Positions 51,382 through 60,668 of a DNA stretch of 64,000 bases are shown one piece after another. The position numbers were made by a program, and so were the translations under genes. The notes under the pieces were generated by a model. It searched no databases. It was given only the letters and a program-made list of their open reading frames with translations, and had not been told where the DNA came from. Location: NCBI RefSeq assembly GCF_900119165.1, contig NZ_FPJG01000006.1, forward strand, positions 8,222,001 to 8,286,000. The letters are read 5' to 3'. Within the stretch, counting starts at the first letter, position 1. Every line of letters starts with the position of its first letter. The stretch is from Amycolatopsis australiensis (GTDB lineage Bacteria > Actinomycetota > Actinomycetes > Mycobacteriales > Pseudonocardiaceae).

Positions 51382-52652
51382 CGCGAAAGGTCCGCGTACA
51401 GCGGGTGCTTCGCCGCCAGGGCCTCGACGCGGTCACGCAGCTTTGCGCGCACGCCGTCGTCGAAGCCCGGCTTGAGCGCCTCGGCGATGACGTCGGCGAC
51501 CTCGGCGAAGTCCTCGGCCTGGAAGCCGCGAGTGGCCAGCGCCGGGGTGCCGATGCGCAGGCCCGAGGTGATCATCGGCGGCCGCGGGTCGAACGGGACG
51601 GCGTTGCGGTTGACCGTGATGCCGACCTCGTGCAGCCGGTCCTCGGCCTGCTGACCGTCCAGAGTGGACTCGACGAGGTCGACGAGCACCAGGTGGACGT
51701 CGGTGCCGCCGGTCAGCACCCGCACGCCCGCTTCGGCGCAGTCCGCCTGGGACAGCCGGGAAGCCAGGATCCGCGAGCCTTCGAGGGTGCGCTGCTGGCG
51801 CTCCTTGAACTCCTCGCTCGCGGCGATCTTCAGCGCGACGGCCTTGGCCGCGATGACGTGCTCCAGAGGCCCGCCCTGCTGGCCCGGGAACACCGCCGAG
51901 TTGATCTTCTTCGCCAGCTCCTCGCGGCACAGGATCAGCCCGCCGCGCGGGCCGCCGAGGGTCTTGTGCGTGGTCGTGGTGACGATGTCGGCGTGCGGCA
52001 CCGGCGACGGGTGCAGCCCGGCCGCGACCAGCCCGGCGAAGTGCGCCATGTCCACCATCAGCCGCGCGCCGACCTTGTCCGCGATCCGGCGGAACTCGGC
52101 GAAGTCGAGCTGACGCGGGTACGCGGACCAGCCGGCGATGATCAGCTTCGGCTCGTGCTCGACGGCCAGCCGCTCGATCTCGGCGAGGTCGACGATTCCG
52201 GTCTCTTTGTCGACGTGGTACGCGACGACGTTGTAGAGCTTGCCCGAGAAGTTGATCTTCATCCCGTGCGTCAGGTGACCACCGTGCGCCAGGTCGAGGC
52301 CGAGGATCGTGTCTCCCGGCTTGAGCACCGCGAACATCGCGGCCGCGTTGGCCTGCGCGCCCGAGTGCGGCTGGACGTTGGCGTGCTCGGCGCCGAAGAG
52401 CGCCTTCGCGCGGTCGATGGCGAGCTGCTCGACGACGTCGACGTGCTCGCAGCCGCCGTAGTAGCGGCGGCCCGGGTAGCCCTCGGCGTACTTGTTGGTC
52501 AGCACCGAGCCCTGCGCTTCGAGCACGCCCACCGGGGCGAAGTTCTCGGAGGCGATCATCTCCAGGGTCGACTGCTGGCGGTTCAGTTCGTCGGCGACGG
52601 CCGCGGCGACCTCGGGGTCGACTTCGGACAGGTGCTGGTCGAACGTCGTCAT
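51378..52652 (-). CDS. glyA: Serine hydroxymethyltransferase
   Basis: GlyA makes serine from glycine and 5,10-methylene-THF, the product of the glycine cleavage system. The 424-aa PLP enzyme has K230 in [22 protein letters not shown] and the [10 protein letters not shown] substrate loop. ATG 52652 overlaps the gcvH stop (TGATG); a frame reaching 52736 has no support. Its place inside the riboswitch-controlled operon means glycine excess raises both glycine cleavage and serine formation. Confidence 0.96.
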   Translation of the reverse strand: MTTFDQHLSEVDPEVAAAVADELNRQQSTLEMIASENFAPVGVLEAQGSVLTNKYAEGYPGRRYYGGCEHVDVVEQLAIDRAKALFGAEHANVQPHSGAQANAAAMFAVLKPGDTILGLDLAHGGHLTHGMKINFSGKLYNVVAYHVDKETGIVDLAEIERLAVEHEPKLIIAGWSAYPRQLDFAEFRRIADKVGARLMVDMAHFAGLVAAGLHPSPVPHADIVTTTTHKTLGGPRGGLILCREELAKKINSAVFPGQQGGPLEHVIAAKAVALKIAASEEFKERQQRTLEGSRILASRLSQADCAEAGVRVLTGGTDVHLVLVDLVESTLDGQQAEDRLHEVGITVNRNAVPFDPRPPMITSGLRIGTPALATRGFQAEDFAEVADVIAEALKPGFDDGVRAKLRDRVEALAAKHPLYADLSR

Positions 52653-53029
52653 CAGTTCTCCTGGGTGTGCGCGGCGTACGCGGCGGCGTCGAGCAGGTCC
52701 GGCACGTCCCCGGTCAGACGCACCTTCAGGAGCCATCCTTCGGTGTACGGGTCGGAGTTGATGACCTCGGGGGTGTCCGATGTGGTGCCGTTCACCTCGA
52801 CGACCTCGCCGGAGACCGGCGCGTACAGCTCGCTGACCGACTTGGTCGACTCGACCTCGCCGAACACCTCGCCGGCGGTGATCGTCGAGCCCGCCTCGGG
52901 CAGCTGGACGAACACGATGTCACCGAGCGACTCGGCGGCGAAAGCGGTGATGCCGACGGTGGCGACACCGTCCTCGACCTTCAGCCACTCGTGTTCCTTC
53001 GTGTACTTCAGGTTCTCGGGGATGCTCAC
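52652..53029 (-). CDS. gcvH: Glycine cleavage system H protein
   Basis: GcvH is the lipoyl carrier that moves the aminomethyl group between GcvP, GcvT and the dihydrolipoamide dehydrogenase. The 125-aa protein has the lipoylation lysine K63 in [14 protein letters not shown] and the usual [12 protein letters not shown] start. Start and stop are tightly packed: the stop overlaps glyA and the gene begins 10 bases after gcvT. Confidence 0.97.
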   Translation of the reverse strand: MSIPENLKYTKEHEWLKVEDGVATVGITAFAAESLGDIVFVQLPEAGSTITAGEVFGEVESTKSVSELYAPVSGEVVEVNGTTSDTPEVINSDPYTEGWLLKVRLTGDVPDLLDAAAYAAHTQEN

Positions 53030-53039
53030 GGGGAAGTCC

Positions 53040-54131
53040 TTACGCGCGGGAGTAGAAGGGAAGGGCGACGACCTCGACGGGCTCGATCCTGCCCCGGATG
53101 TCGACGGTCAGCTCGGTGCCGGGCTCGGCGTACGCCCGATCGACGTAGGCCATGGCGATCGGGTAACCCAGCGTCGGCGACAGCGCGCCGCTGGTGACCT
53201 CGCCGATTTCGGTGTCGCCCGCCAGGACGCGGTAGCCGTGCCGCGGGGCCCGGCGGCCGGCGCCTTTCAGCCCCACTCGCACGCGCGGGACGTCCGCCTT
53301 GGAGCGCTCTTCGAGGGCCGCGCGGCCGACGAAGTCGCCGGGCTTCTCGAATTTGACGACGCGCCCGAGCCCGGCCTCGAACGGGCTCTGGTCCAGGGTG
53401 AGTTCGTTGCCGTACAACGGCATCCCGGCTTCCAGCCGCAGCGTGTCGCGGCAGGCCAGCCCGGCCGGGACCAGGCCGTGCGGCTCGCCCGCGTCCATGA
53501 GCAGACGCCACAGCGCCGGTGCCTCGTCGGCGTCGACGAACAGCTCGAAGCCGTCCTCGCCGGTGTAGCCGGTGCGGGCGAGCAGGACGTCGTGGCCCTT
53601 CACCGAGGCCGGGACGCTGGCGTAGTACTTCAGCGCGTCCAGGTCGGCGTCGGTGACGGCGCCGAGGATGGCCGCGGCCTCCGGGCCCTGGACGGCGATC
53701 AGCGCCGTGGTCTCGGACCGGTCGTCGACGACCGCGTCGAAGCCTGCGACCCGCTCGGCCAGCGCGTCGGCCACGACCTGCGCGTTGCCCGCGTTGGCGA
53801 CGACCAGGTAGTGCTCGTCGGCCAGCCGGTAGACGACCAGGTCGTCGAGGACGCCGCCGTCGGCGTTGCAGATCATCGTGTACCGGGCGCGGCCCGGCTT
53901 GACGCCGGAGAGGTTGCCGACCAGCGCGTAGTCGAGGACGTCCGCCGCCTGCCTGCCCGTGACGTGGATCTCGGCCATGTGCGACAGGTCGAACAGCCCG
54001 GCCGCCTCGCGGACGGCCTTGTGCTCAGCCAGCTCGCTGGCGTAGCGGACCGGCATCGACCAGCCGGCGAAGTCGGTGAACAGCGCACCGAGTCCCTTGT
54101 GGACTCCGTGCAGGGAGGTCTCTTTGGACAC
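53040..54131 (-). CDS. gcvT: Glycine cleavage system T protein (aminomethyltransferase)
   Basis: GcvT releases ammonia from the aminomethyl-lipoyl intermediate and forms 5,10-methylene-THF. The 363-residue protein starts VSKETSLHGVHKGLGALFTDFAGW and contains DLSHMAEIHVTG, a folate-site aspartate in YTMICNADGGVLDDL and RTGYTGEDGFEL. GTG 54131 lies two bases after the gcvP stop. A much longer open frame through gcvP is not coding. Confidence 0.96.
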   Translation of the reverse strand: MSKETSLHGVHKGLGALFTDFAGWSMPVRYASELAEHKAVREAAGLFDLSHMAEIHVTGRQAADVLDYALVGNLSGVKPGRARYTMICNADGGVLDDLVVYRLADEHYLVVANAGNAQVVADALAERVAGFDAVVDDRSETTALIAVQGPEAAAILGAVTDADLDALKYYASVPASVKGHDVLLARTGYTGEDGFELFVDADEAPALWRLLMDAGEPHGLVPAGLACRDTLRLEAGMPLYGNELTLDQSPFEAGLGRVVKFEKPGDFVGRAALEERSKADVPRVRVGLKGAGRRAPRHGYRVLAGDTEIGEVTSGALSPTLGYPIAMAYVDRAYAEPGTELTVDIRGRIEPVEVVALPFYSRA

Positions 54132-54133
54132 TG

Positions 54134-56965
54134 TCAGCCTTCGTAAGCGTTGAGGGGCGGGCAGGAGCAGACGAGGTTGCGGTCGCCGCGGGCGCCGTCG
54201 ATGCGCCGCACCGGCGGCCAGTACTTGTTCTTCCGCGACACACCCGCCGGGTACACCGCCACCTCGCGGCTGTACGGCTTGTCCCACTCGCCGACCAGCG
54301 TCTCGGCGGTGTGCGGGGCCCCGCGCAGCGGCGACTCCTCGGCGCTCCACTTGCCGTTCGCGACCTCGTCGATCTCGGCCCGGATGGCGATCATCGCGTC
54401 GCAGAACCGGTCGATCTCGCCCAGGTCCTCGGACTCGGTCGGCTCGACCATCAGCGTGCCCGCGACCGGGAACGACATCGTCGGCGCGTGGAAGCCGTAG
54501 TCGATGAGCCGCTTCGCGACGTCGTCGACCGTCACGCCGGTCTCCTTCGTGATCTGGCGCAGGTCGAGGATGCACTCGTGCGCGACCAGGCCGTCCTGGC
54601 CGGTGTAGAGCACCGGGTAGTGCGGCGCCAGGCGTGCGGCGACGTAGTTGGCGGCCAGCACGGCGACCTTTGTCGCCGCGGTCAGGCCGGGCGCGCCCAT
54701 CATCCGGACGTACGCCCAGGAGATCGGCAGGATCGACGCCGAGCCGTACGGCGCGCCGCTGATCGGGCCGACGCCGGTCTCCGGGCCGGCGGCGTCGAGC
54801 AGCGGGTGGTTCGGCAGGTACGGCGCGAGGTGCGCGCGCACCGCGACCGGGCCGACACCGGGGCCGCCGCCGCCGTGCGGGATGCAGAACGTCTTGTGCA
54901 GGTTCAGGTGCGAGACGTCGCCGCCGAACTCGCCCGGCTTGGCCAGGCCGAGCAGGGCGTTGAGGTTCGCGCCGTCGACGTACACCTGGCCGCCGCCGTC
55001 GTGGACGATCTCGGCCAGCTCGTCGATGCCGTGCTCGTACACGCCGTGCGTGGACGGGTAGGTCACCATGATCGCGGCCAGGGTGTCCCGGTGCGCGTCC
55101 ACCTTGGCCCGCAGGTCGGCCAGGTCGACGTTGCCCTCGTCGGTGCACTTGACGACGACCACGCGCATCCCGGCGAGCACCGCGGAGGCGGCGTTGGTCC
55201 CGTGCGCGGACGACGGGATCAGGCAGACGTCGCGGCCCTCGTCGCCGTTCGCGCGGTGGTACGCGCGGATCGCCAGCAGCCCGGCCAGCTCGCCCTGGCT
55301 GCCCGCGTTCGGCTGCAGCGACACCTTGTCGTAGCCGGTGACCTCGGCCAGCCACCCGGCGAGCTGCTCGACGAGCGTGTGGTAGCCCTCGGCGTCCTCG
55401 GCCGGCGCGAACGGGTGGATGCCGGCGAACTCGCGCCAGCTGATCGGCTCCATCTCGGTGGTGGCGTTGAGCTTCATCGTGCAGGAGCCGAGCGGGATCA
55501 TGCCGCGGTCGAGCGCGTAGTCCTGGTCGGAAAGCTTGCGCAGGTAGCGCAGCATCGCCGTCTCGGAACGGTGGGTGCCGAAGACCTCATGGCCCATGAA
55601 GCCGCTTTCGCGGGCCAGGCCGTTCGGCAGCGCGACGCCGTCGCGGACCTCCGCGTCGACCCCGAACGCCTTCAGCACCTTCGCGGTGATGGCGGGCGTG
55701 CTGACCTCGTCGAAGGCGACGCGCACGTGGTCGGCGTCGACGTGGCCCAGGTTGATCCCGGCCTCGCGCGCGGCCGCGTGGACCTCGGCGGCCTGGCCCG
55801 GGACGTGGGCGACGACCGTGTCGAAGAAGGACTCGTGCACGACCTCGACGCCGGTCTCGCGCAGGGCGCCGGCGAAGCCCGCGGCGAGACCGTGGACGCG
55901 CTGGGCGATCTTCTTCAGGCCGTCCGGGCCGTGGTAGACCGCGTACATCGCGGCCAGCACGGCCGGGAGGACCTGCGCGGTGCAGATGTTGGACGTCGCC
56001 TTTTCGCGGCGGATGTGCTGTTCACGCGTCTGCAGCGCGAGGCGGTAGGCGGGGTTGCCGTCGGCGTCGACCGAGACGCCGACCAGGCGGCCCGGCAGCG
56101 ACCGCTCGAGCCCGGAGCGGACGGCCATGTATCCGGCGTGCGGGCCGCCGTAGCCGAGCGGGACGCCGAAGCGCTGCGTCGAACCCGCGGCGACGTCGGC
56201 ACCGAACTCGCCGGGCGAGGTGATCAGCGTCAGCGCGAGGAGGTCGGCGGCGACGGTGTACAGCGCGCCCGCGGCCTTCGCCGACTCCGAAACGGCCTGG
56301 TAGAAGCCACGGCCGCGGAGCACGCCGGATGCGCCGGGGTACTGCACGACGACGCCGAAGAACTCCTCCGGCAGGCCGGTGAGCAGGTCACGGACCTCGA
56401 CCTCGATGCCGAGGGCCTCGACGCGCGTGCGGACCACGGCGATGGTCTGCGGCAGGCACTCGGCGTCGAGGACGACCTTGTTCGACTTCGACTTGGACGC
56501 GCGGCGCATCAGCGTGACGGCCTCGGCGACGGCGGTCGACTCGTCGAGCAGCGAGGCGTTCGCGGTGGCCAGGCCGGTCAGGTCGGCGACCATGGTCTGG
56601 AAGTTGAGGAGGGCTTCGAGACGGCCCTGCGAGATCTCCGGCTGGTAGGGCGTGTACGCGGTGTACCAGGCCGGGTTCTCGAGAACGTTGCGGCGGATGA
56701 CGCCGGGCGTGACGGTGTCGGAGTAGCCGAGGCCGATCATCTGCGTCATCGGCCGGTTGCGCGCGGCGAGGGCACGCAGCTCGGCAGTGGCGTCCTCTTC
56801 GGACGCGGCGGGCGGCAGCCGCAGGTCACGGGTGGCGCGGATGGCACTCGGCACGGCGGCGCCGACGAGGGCGTCGAGGCTGCCGTACCCGCACTCGGCG
56901 AGCATCTTGGCCCGCTCGGCCTCGGCGGGGCCGATGTGGCGGGCGTCGAACTGCGTGGAAGTGAT
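54134..56965 (-). CDS. gcvP: Glycine dehydrogenase (decarboxylating), P protein; apparent ATC start
   Basis: GcvP decarboxylates glycine on PLP and hands the aminomethyl group to GcvH. The single-chain protein has the PLP lysine in [18 protein letters not shown] and normal length. The first in-frame ATG (56905) would cut off the conserved N-terminus [16 protein letters not shown]. No ATG, GTG or TTG lies in frame between the riboswitch and that motif. AGGAG is followed after six bases by an ATC codon at 56965, giving 943 aa beginning (M)[13 protein letters not shown] take ATC as the start; a point difference from ATG or a sequence error is the alternative. Confidence 0.93.
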   Translation of the reverse strand: MTSTQFDARHIGPAEAERAKMLAECGYGSLDALVGAAVPSAIRATRDLRLPPAASEEDATAELRALAARNRPMTQMIGLGYSDTVTPGVIRRNVLENPAWYTAYTPYQPEISQGRLEALLNFQTMVADLTGLATANASLLDESTAVAEAVTLMRRASKSKSNKVVLDAECLPQTIAVVRTRVEALGIEVEVRDLLTGLPEEFFGVVVQYPGASGVLRGRGFYQAVSESAKAAGALYTVAADLLALTLITSPGEFGADVAAGSTQRFGVPLGYGGPHAGYMAVRSGLERSLPGRLVGVSVDADGNPAYRLALQTREQHIRREKATSNICTAQVLPAVLAAMYAVYHGPDGLKKIAQRVHGLAAGFAGALRETGVEVVHESFFDTVVAHVPGQAAEVHAAAREAGINLGHVDADHVRVAFDEVSTPAITAKVLKAFGVDAEVRDGVALPNGLARESGFMGHEVFGTHRSETAMLRYLRKLSDQDYALDRGMIPLGSCTMKLNATTEMEPISWREFAGIHPFAPAEDAEGYHTLVEQLAGWLAEVTGYDKVSLQPNAGSQGELAGLLAIRAYHRANGDEGRDVCLIPSSAHGTNAASAVLAGMRVVVVKCTDEGNVDLADLRAKVDAHRDTLAAIMVTYPSTHGVYEHGIDELAEIVHDGGGQVYVDGANLNALLGLAKPGEFGGDVSHLNLHKTFCIPHGGGGPGVGPVAVRAHLAPYLPNHPLLDAAGPETGVGPISGAPYGSASILPISWAYVRMMGAPGLTAATKVAVLAANYVAARLAPHYPVLYTGQDGLVAHECILDLRQITKETGVTVDDVAKRLIDYGFHAPTMSFPVAGTLMVEPTESEDLGEIDRFCDAMIAIRAEIDEVANGKWSAEESPLRGAPHTAETLVGEWDKPYSREVAVYPAGVSRKNKYWPPVRRIDGARGDRNLVCSCPPLNAYEG

Positions 56966-57005
56966 CGGGAGCTCCTCGGGCCGGGCACACAGCGGTGCGC
57001 TGGAA

Positions 57006-57183
57006 CTCCCCCTCTGTCATGGCACCTGAGAGTTTCACCGCGTGTGACGCGGCTTTCACCTTGGGTGAGGCGCGGGTGCGCCTGCTTTCCAGAGTGGCCT
57101 CGCGCGAAGCGGTAGCAGGTACCTGAGAGATTCCGGGGAGTTTGCTCCTTCGGTGCCCCACCGGTTTCGTGGGGGCTCTCCCG
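57006..57183 (-). promoter_or_regulatory. Tandem glycine riboswitch
   Basis: On the minus strand the leader of gcvP contains two glycine aptamers. The first runs from GGGAGAGCCCCC with CACCGAAGGAGCAAACTCC and AATCTCTCAGGTACC. The second has CACCCAAGGTGAAAGCC, AAACTCTCAGGTGCC and the closing ATGACAGAGGGGGAG. These are the hallmark segments of the class. The tandem arrangement and position directly before gcvP fit a glycine-activated switch for gcvP-T-H-glyA-lipA-sdaA. The ATG inside the closing segment is part of the RNA, not a gene start. Confidence 0.93.
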
Positions 57184-57300
57184 CCTCGGCTCAACGGCCC
57201 GATCTGCAGTTGTGTGCTTACGGTACCCGGCGCGTTCGAGGCCCGTCTACTTCACCCCGGCAACGCCACATCAATCTTCGAGACCGCTTCGACACGCGCC

Positions 57301-57380
57301 CCAAGGTGGCCTTCGGTGCGTCACACGCACCCAAGGCGGCCTTCGGTGCGTCGGACGCAACCAAGGCCGCCTTGGGGCGC
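57301..57380. repeat. Three tandem 30-bp repeats
   Basis: Units begin at 57301, 57331 and 57361 with CCAAGGTGGCC, CCAAGGCGGCC and CCAAGGCCGCC. The first two also share TTCGGTGCGTC and end in ACGCA. The last contains the hairpin CCAAGG-CCG-CCTTGG. They fill the space between the riboswitch region and the HTH gene stop and may end transcription from one or both sides. CCAAGG-type repeats of this kind occur, as I recall, in Amycolatopsis intergenic DNA. 57184-57300 shows nothing else I can name except the gcvP promoter region. Confidence 0.8.
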
Positions 57381-57385
57381 TCGGG

Positions 57386-58678
57386 TCAGGGCTGCCCGGC
57401 GACGCGCCGCAGCACGCGCCCGGCCAGCGCCGGCGGGCGGCGGACCCGGCCGGAGGGCAGGACCAGGCGTTTCAACGGCCCGCCCAGCGGCACCGGCGGC
57501 AGACCCGCGCCCAGCAGGACCTGCTCCACGATCTGCTCGGCGAACCACGCCACCGCGTCGTTGAGCCGGTCCAGCGAAGGACGGTCGCCGTCGAAGACGT
57601 CCTCGTCGGCCAGTGTCACCTCGAAGTACGCGCAGCCCGGCGGGACCGAGACCGCGTCCTCGATCGCGCGGGCACCGTCCAGCGGGTCGGCGAACCCGGC
57701 TTCGAGCAGCGGTTCCCGGTAGATGCGGGCGGCGCGGGCCCGCATGCGCGGCCCGTACCGGACCAGCACCGGGAGGCGGCCGGTGAGGTCCGGCACGGCC
57801 AGGCCGTGCAGCAGCATGATCGGCGGCACGGAGTGCACCAGCCGCGGCGCCGGCTCGGCCAGCTCGCGCGCGGTGATGCGGACGCGGTCGGCCATCGCGT
57901 CCGGCAGGCCGAAGTAGCGGAAGTCGACGTTGCCGAACCCGAGGCCGTCGGCGACCAGCGACGCGAGCAGCTCGCCGTACCCCCAGATCGGCGACAGCAC
58001 CACGATCGGCGGCGCTGCGACGACCGGCGACGGCACGGGCGGCCGCGTCGCCTCCTGCTCGGGCACCTGGATGACCAGCCGCGGCGGCTCGTGCCAGTCG
58101 TGCACCTCGGCGACCCGCCAGTACAGCCCGAGGGGCCGCCACAGCTCGCCGAGGATCTCGTGCTCGATGATCCGGCGCACCTCGGCGTCGTCGTGGGGCA
58201 GGTCCCGCGGCGGCACGACGCCGACGTAGTGGTGGTAGGTGACGCGCACCTCGTCGCCGCGGGTCGCCGAGCGGATCCGCATCTCCCAGTCGATCGGCGA
58301 CGCGGCGATCGCGTTGGCCACCTGCGTGCCCGGCGAGGAGTAGACGAGCGCGGTGGCCTGCCGGAGGAACCGCCCGGCCTGGTCGAGGCCCTCCCGCAGG
58401 GCCTTCGCGGCCTGCGCGACGTGCACCGGGCCGGCGAGGCTGTCGGGCAGGACACCGGCGACGCGCAGCAGCTCGGCTTCACCGAGCCCGGTGACCTCGG
58501 CGAGCTGTGCCCAGTGGTCGAAGACGGTCACCTTCGGCGCGTGCCGGTGTTCGATCCAGCTGCGCAGGGTGGACGTCGGGACGCCGATCCGGCGGGCGGC
58601 CTCGTCCAGGGAGAGCCCCTTCGCGCGGATGCCCGTCCGGACCGCTTCCGCCCACTCGCCGGCGCGCCAGTGCGTCAC
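57386..58678 (-). CDS. HTH protein with large unrecognised C-terminal domain
   Basis: This 430-residue protein has an XRE-like HTH near residues 10-60 (GIRAKGLSLDEAARRIGVPTSTLRSWIEHRHAPK). The rest I do not recognise. It contains EQEATRPPVPSPVVAAPPIVVLSP, a glycine-rich GYGELLASLVADGLGFGNVDFRYFG, several polar strands and a C-terminal helical VAWFAEQIVEQVLL. No enzyme motif is evident. GTG 58678 lies six bases after a TAGCTT box that is part of a 31-bp inverted repeat, so it is probably leaderless and self-regulated. It is divergent from a 65-aa membrane protein gene. Confidence 0.82.
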   Translation of the reverse strand: MTHWRAGEWAEAVRTGIRAKGLSLDEAARRIGVPTSTLRSWIEHRHAPKVTVFDHWAQLAEVTGLGEAELLRVAGVLPDSLAGPVHVAQAAKALREGLDQAGRFLRQATALVYSSPGTQVANAIAASPIDWEMRIRSATRGDEVRVTYHHYVGVVPPRDLPHDDAEVRRIIEHEILGELWRPLGLYWRVAEVHDWHEPPRLVIQVPEQEATRPPVPSPVVAAPPIVVLSPIWGYGELLASLVADGLGFGNVDFRYFGLPDAMADRVRITARELAEPAPRLVHSVPPIMLLHGLAVPDLTGRLPVLVRYGPRMRARAARIYREPLLEAGFADPLDGARAIEDAVSVPPGCAYFEVTLADEDVFDGDRPSLDRLNDAVAWFAEQIVEQVLLGAGLPPVPLGGPLKRLVLPSGRVRRPPALAGRVLRRVAGQP

Positions 58679-58680
58679 CT

Positions 58681-58711
58681 CGCAAAGCTAACGAAACCCG
58701 CTAGCTTTGCG
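58681..58711. promoter_or_regulatory. 31-bp inverted repeat covering two divergent promoters
   Basis: CGCAAAGCTAACG (58681-58693) and CGCTAGCTTTGCG (58699-58711) pair at 12 of 13 positions around AAACC. Each arm holds a TAGCTT -10 box, one reading left to the HTH gene start at 58678 and one reading right to the membrane protein gene. It is a strong operator candidate for the HTH protein. Confidence 0.7.
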
Positions 58712-58750
58712 CAGGGACGAAACGCCCATCGCGCCCCGACGCTGGTCACC

Positions 58751-58948
58751 ATGACCACCACCGTCGTCACCCTCACGCTGCTCGTCGGCGCCGTCACCTT
58801 CGCCGCCGGGGCCTTCCTCGCCGCCGAAGTCGCCACCCGCATCCTGCGCCGCCGGGAGAGCGAGATCTCCGAAGAGCGCAAGAAGCTCAACGCCGCCTGG
58901 ACGTACCTGCGGGAGGTCTACGGCGTCAAGAAACCGACCGGGCGTTAG
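58751..58948 (+). CDS. Small single-pass membrane protein
   Basis: This 65-residue protein has one N-terminal membrane helix (VTLTLLVGAVTFAAGAFLAAEVATRIL) followed by a basic and then charged helical tail (RRRESEISEERKKLNAAWTYLREVYGVKK). It is unrecognised. It is divergent from the HTH protein and shares its palindromic promoter, which suggests that the two act together. The stop overlaps the end of the convergent cyclase gene by four bases. Confidence 0.7.
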   Translation: MTTTVVTLTLLVGAVTFAAGAFLAAEVATRILRRRESEISEERKKLNAAWTYLREVYGVKKPTGR

Positions 58949-59901
58949 AACGTGGCGATCGGGTTGACCGGGCTGCCGGACGTACCCGCGAAGCGGACCG
59001 GCGCGACGGCCAGCTGGAAGTCCCACTGGCCGAGCTCGGCAGCCGTCGACGCGCACGCCTCGAGGTCGCAGTTGTCGAGCAGCCACAGGCCCATCGCCAC
59101 GAGGCCCACGGTGTGCACCGGCATCGCCAGGTCGTCGTACCCCGACGGCTGGACGTCCTGGGGAGTGTCGGCGCCGATCAGCGCGACTTCCCGTTCGTGC
59201 AGCCAGGGCAGGCAGGACGCGTGCCAGCCGGCCTGCGTGACGCCGCCGGATGCCCCGGCCTCGTGCCGGACGCGGCCGTAGCCGGTCCGCAGGAGCACCG
59301 CGTCACCGGTCCGGACCCGCACCCCCTGGCGGCGCTCGGCCGCCTCGAGATCGCCGGGGAACACTCCCTCACCCGGTTCCAGCCACGGCACCTCGCGGAC
59401 TGCCGCGATGTCCAGCAGGACACCCCGCGTGACGATCCCGTTCGCCGCCGCCGTGACGGCTCCCCACGCCGATCCCGTCTCGGCGCCGACGAGCGAGTGC
59501 GGTCGCCCGTTGTACATCTTGCCGTCCCAGAAGATGTGGCACGGCGAGTCGACGTGGGTGATGGTGTTGCCGTGGAACAGGAATCCGAGGCGCTCGTTCG
59601 AATAGCCCCAGTGCCGGTCGTTGCGGAACCCGGGCAGCGGCATGTTCTCCGCGCCCGGCAGGTCGGCGAAGCACGGGCACGTCGTGGTCGACCGTTCCAT
59701 CTCTTCCGGCACGGCCACCTCCCACGCGCACGACACGCTCCGGCCGTGGCGCACGGCCCGCGCCGCCGCCAGCCGGACGTCGTCGGTGATGTGGTTCAGC
59801 GTGCCGAGCTCGTCGTCGTCGCCCCACCGTCCCCAGTTCGACAGCGTGTCGAAGTACGCGAGCACGTCGTCCCGGGTGGGTGCCGGCCGCCCCGCCGTCA
59901 T
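58945..59901 (-). CDS. Cyclase-family (kynurenine formamidase-like) metal hydrolase
   Basis: This 318-aa protein of the cyclase family (PF04199) has the metal-site block HGNTITHVDSPCHIFWDG (HxGTHxDxPxH-like), GVLLDIAAVREV, VLLRTGYGRV and IGADTPQDV. Family members hydrolyse amides or lactones, including N-formylkynurenine. Substrate here is unknown. It is the last gene of an operon with SDR, ALDH, PuuD and glutamine-synthetase-like genes. ATG 59901 overlaps the SDR stop (TGATG). Confidence 0.9.
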   Translation of the reverse strand: MTAGRPAPTRDDVLAYFDTLSNWGRWGDDDELGTLNHITDDVRLAAARAVRHGRSVSCAWEVAVPEEMERSTTTCPCFADLPGAENMPLPGFRNDRHWGYSNERLGFLFHGNTITHVDSPCHIFWDGKMYNGRPHSLVGAETGSAWGAVTAAANGIVTRGVLLDIAAVREVPWLEPGEGVFPGDLEAAERRQGVRVRTGDAVLLRTGYGRVRHEAGASGGVTQAGWHASCLPWLHEREVALIGADTPQDVQPSGYDDLAMPVHTVGLVAMGLWLLDNCDLEACASTAAELGQWDFQLAVAPVRFAGTSGSPVNPIATF

Positions 59902-60668
59902 CAGAGCGGGGTGACGTACGCGCCGGAGATGCCGCCGTCGACCAGGAACTGCGACGCCGTGATGAAACTGGCGTCGTCGCTGGCCAGGAAGGCGACCGCG
60001 GCCGCGATCTCCTCGGGCTCGGCGAACCGGCCGACCGGCACGTGCACCAGGCGCCGCGCGGCGCGTTCCGGGTCCTTCGCGAACAGCTCCTTGAGCAGCG
60101 GCGTGTTCACCGGCCCCGGGCACAGCGCGTTGACGCGGATGTTCTCCCGGGCGAACTGCACCCCCAGCTCGCGGCTCATCGCCAGCACGCCGCCCTTGGA
60201 CGCGGTGTAGGAGATCTGCGACGTCGCCGCGCCCATCACCGCCACGAACGACGCCGTGTTGATGATCGAACCGCGGCCTTGGCGCTGCATGTGCGGCAGG
60301 ACGGCCTTGCAGCACAGGTACACCGAGGTCAGGTTGACGCGCTGGACCCGCTCCCACGCCTCGATGCCCGTGGTCAGGATCGAGTCGTCCTCCGGCGGCG
60401 AGATGCCGGCGTTGTTGAACGCGACGTCGACCGAGCCGAACTGCTCGACCGTGCTGTGGAACAGGTTCTCGACCTGCTCGGCGTCGGTGACGTCGGTCTG
60501 GATGAACGCGCCGCCGACCTCGTCGGCCGCGGCCTTGCCCGAATCCGGCGTCAGATCCGCGATGACGACCTTCGCGCCTTCGCTCGCCAGGCGGCGGGCC
60601 GAGGCGAGGCCGATGCCGCTCGCGCCGCCGGTGATCACCGCGACGCGGCCTTCGAAACGCTGGACCAT
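59901..60668 (-). CDS. SDR-family oxidoreductase
   Basis: This 255-residue classical SDR has [12 protein letters not shown] at residues 13-24, NNAGISPP, the catalytic Ser in NTASFVAV and YTASKGG. It looks like a general sugar or hydroxyacyl dehydrogenase; the substrate is not readable. ATG 60668 overlaps the aldehyde dehydrogenase stop (TAATG). Location in the gamma-glutamyl amine operon suggests action on a downstream hydroxy or keto intermediate. Confidence 0.9.
   Translation of the reverse strand: MVQRFEGRVAVITGGASGIGLASARRLASEGAKVVIADLTPDSGKAAADEVGGAFIQTDVTDAEQVENLFHSTVEQFGSVDVAFNNAGISPPEDDSILTTGIEAWERVQRVNLTSVYLCCKAVLPHMQRQGRGSIINTASFVAVMGAATSQISYTASKGGVLAMSRELGVQFARENIRVNALCPGPVNTPLLKELFAKDPERAARRLVHVPVGRFAEPEEIAAAVAFLASDDASFITASQFLVDGGISGAYVTPL

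Noticed and set aside
51405..57115. Two plus-strand open frames of more than 900 codons each
   Set aside because: They lie opposite gcvP, gcvT, gcvH and glyA, are Arg/Val/Asp/Gly-rich and match no family; no ribosome binding site or promoter fits.
56826..57194. Small ORF starting at the ATG within the riboswitch
   Set aside because: The ATG and following codons are the conserved 3' strand of the second glycine aptamer, and the frame runs out of phase through gcvP.
57301..57380. CRISPR array
   Set aside because: The 30-bp units follow each other without spacers and no cas gene is present.
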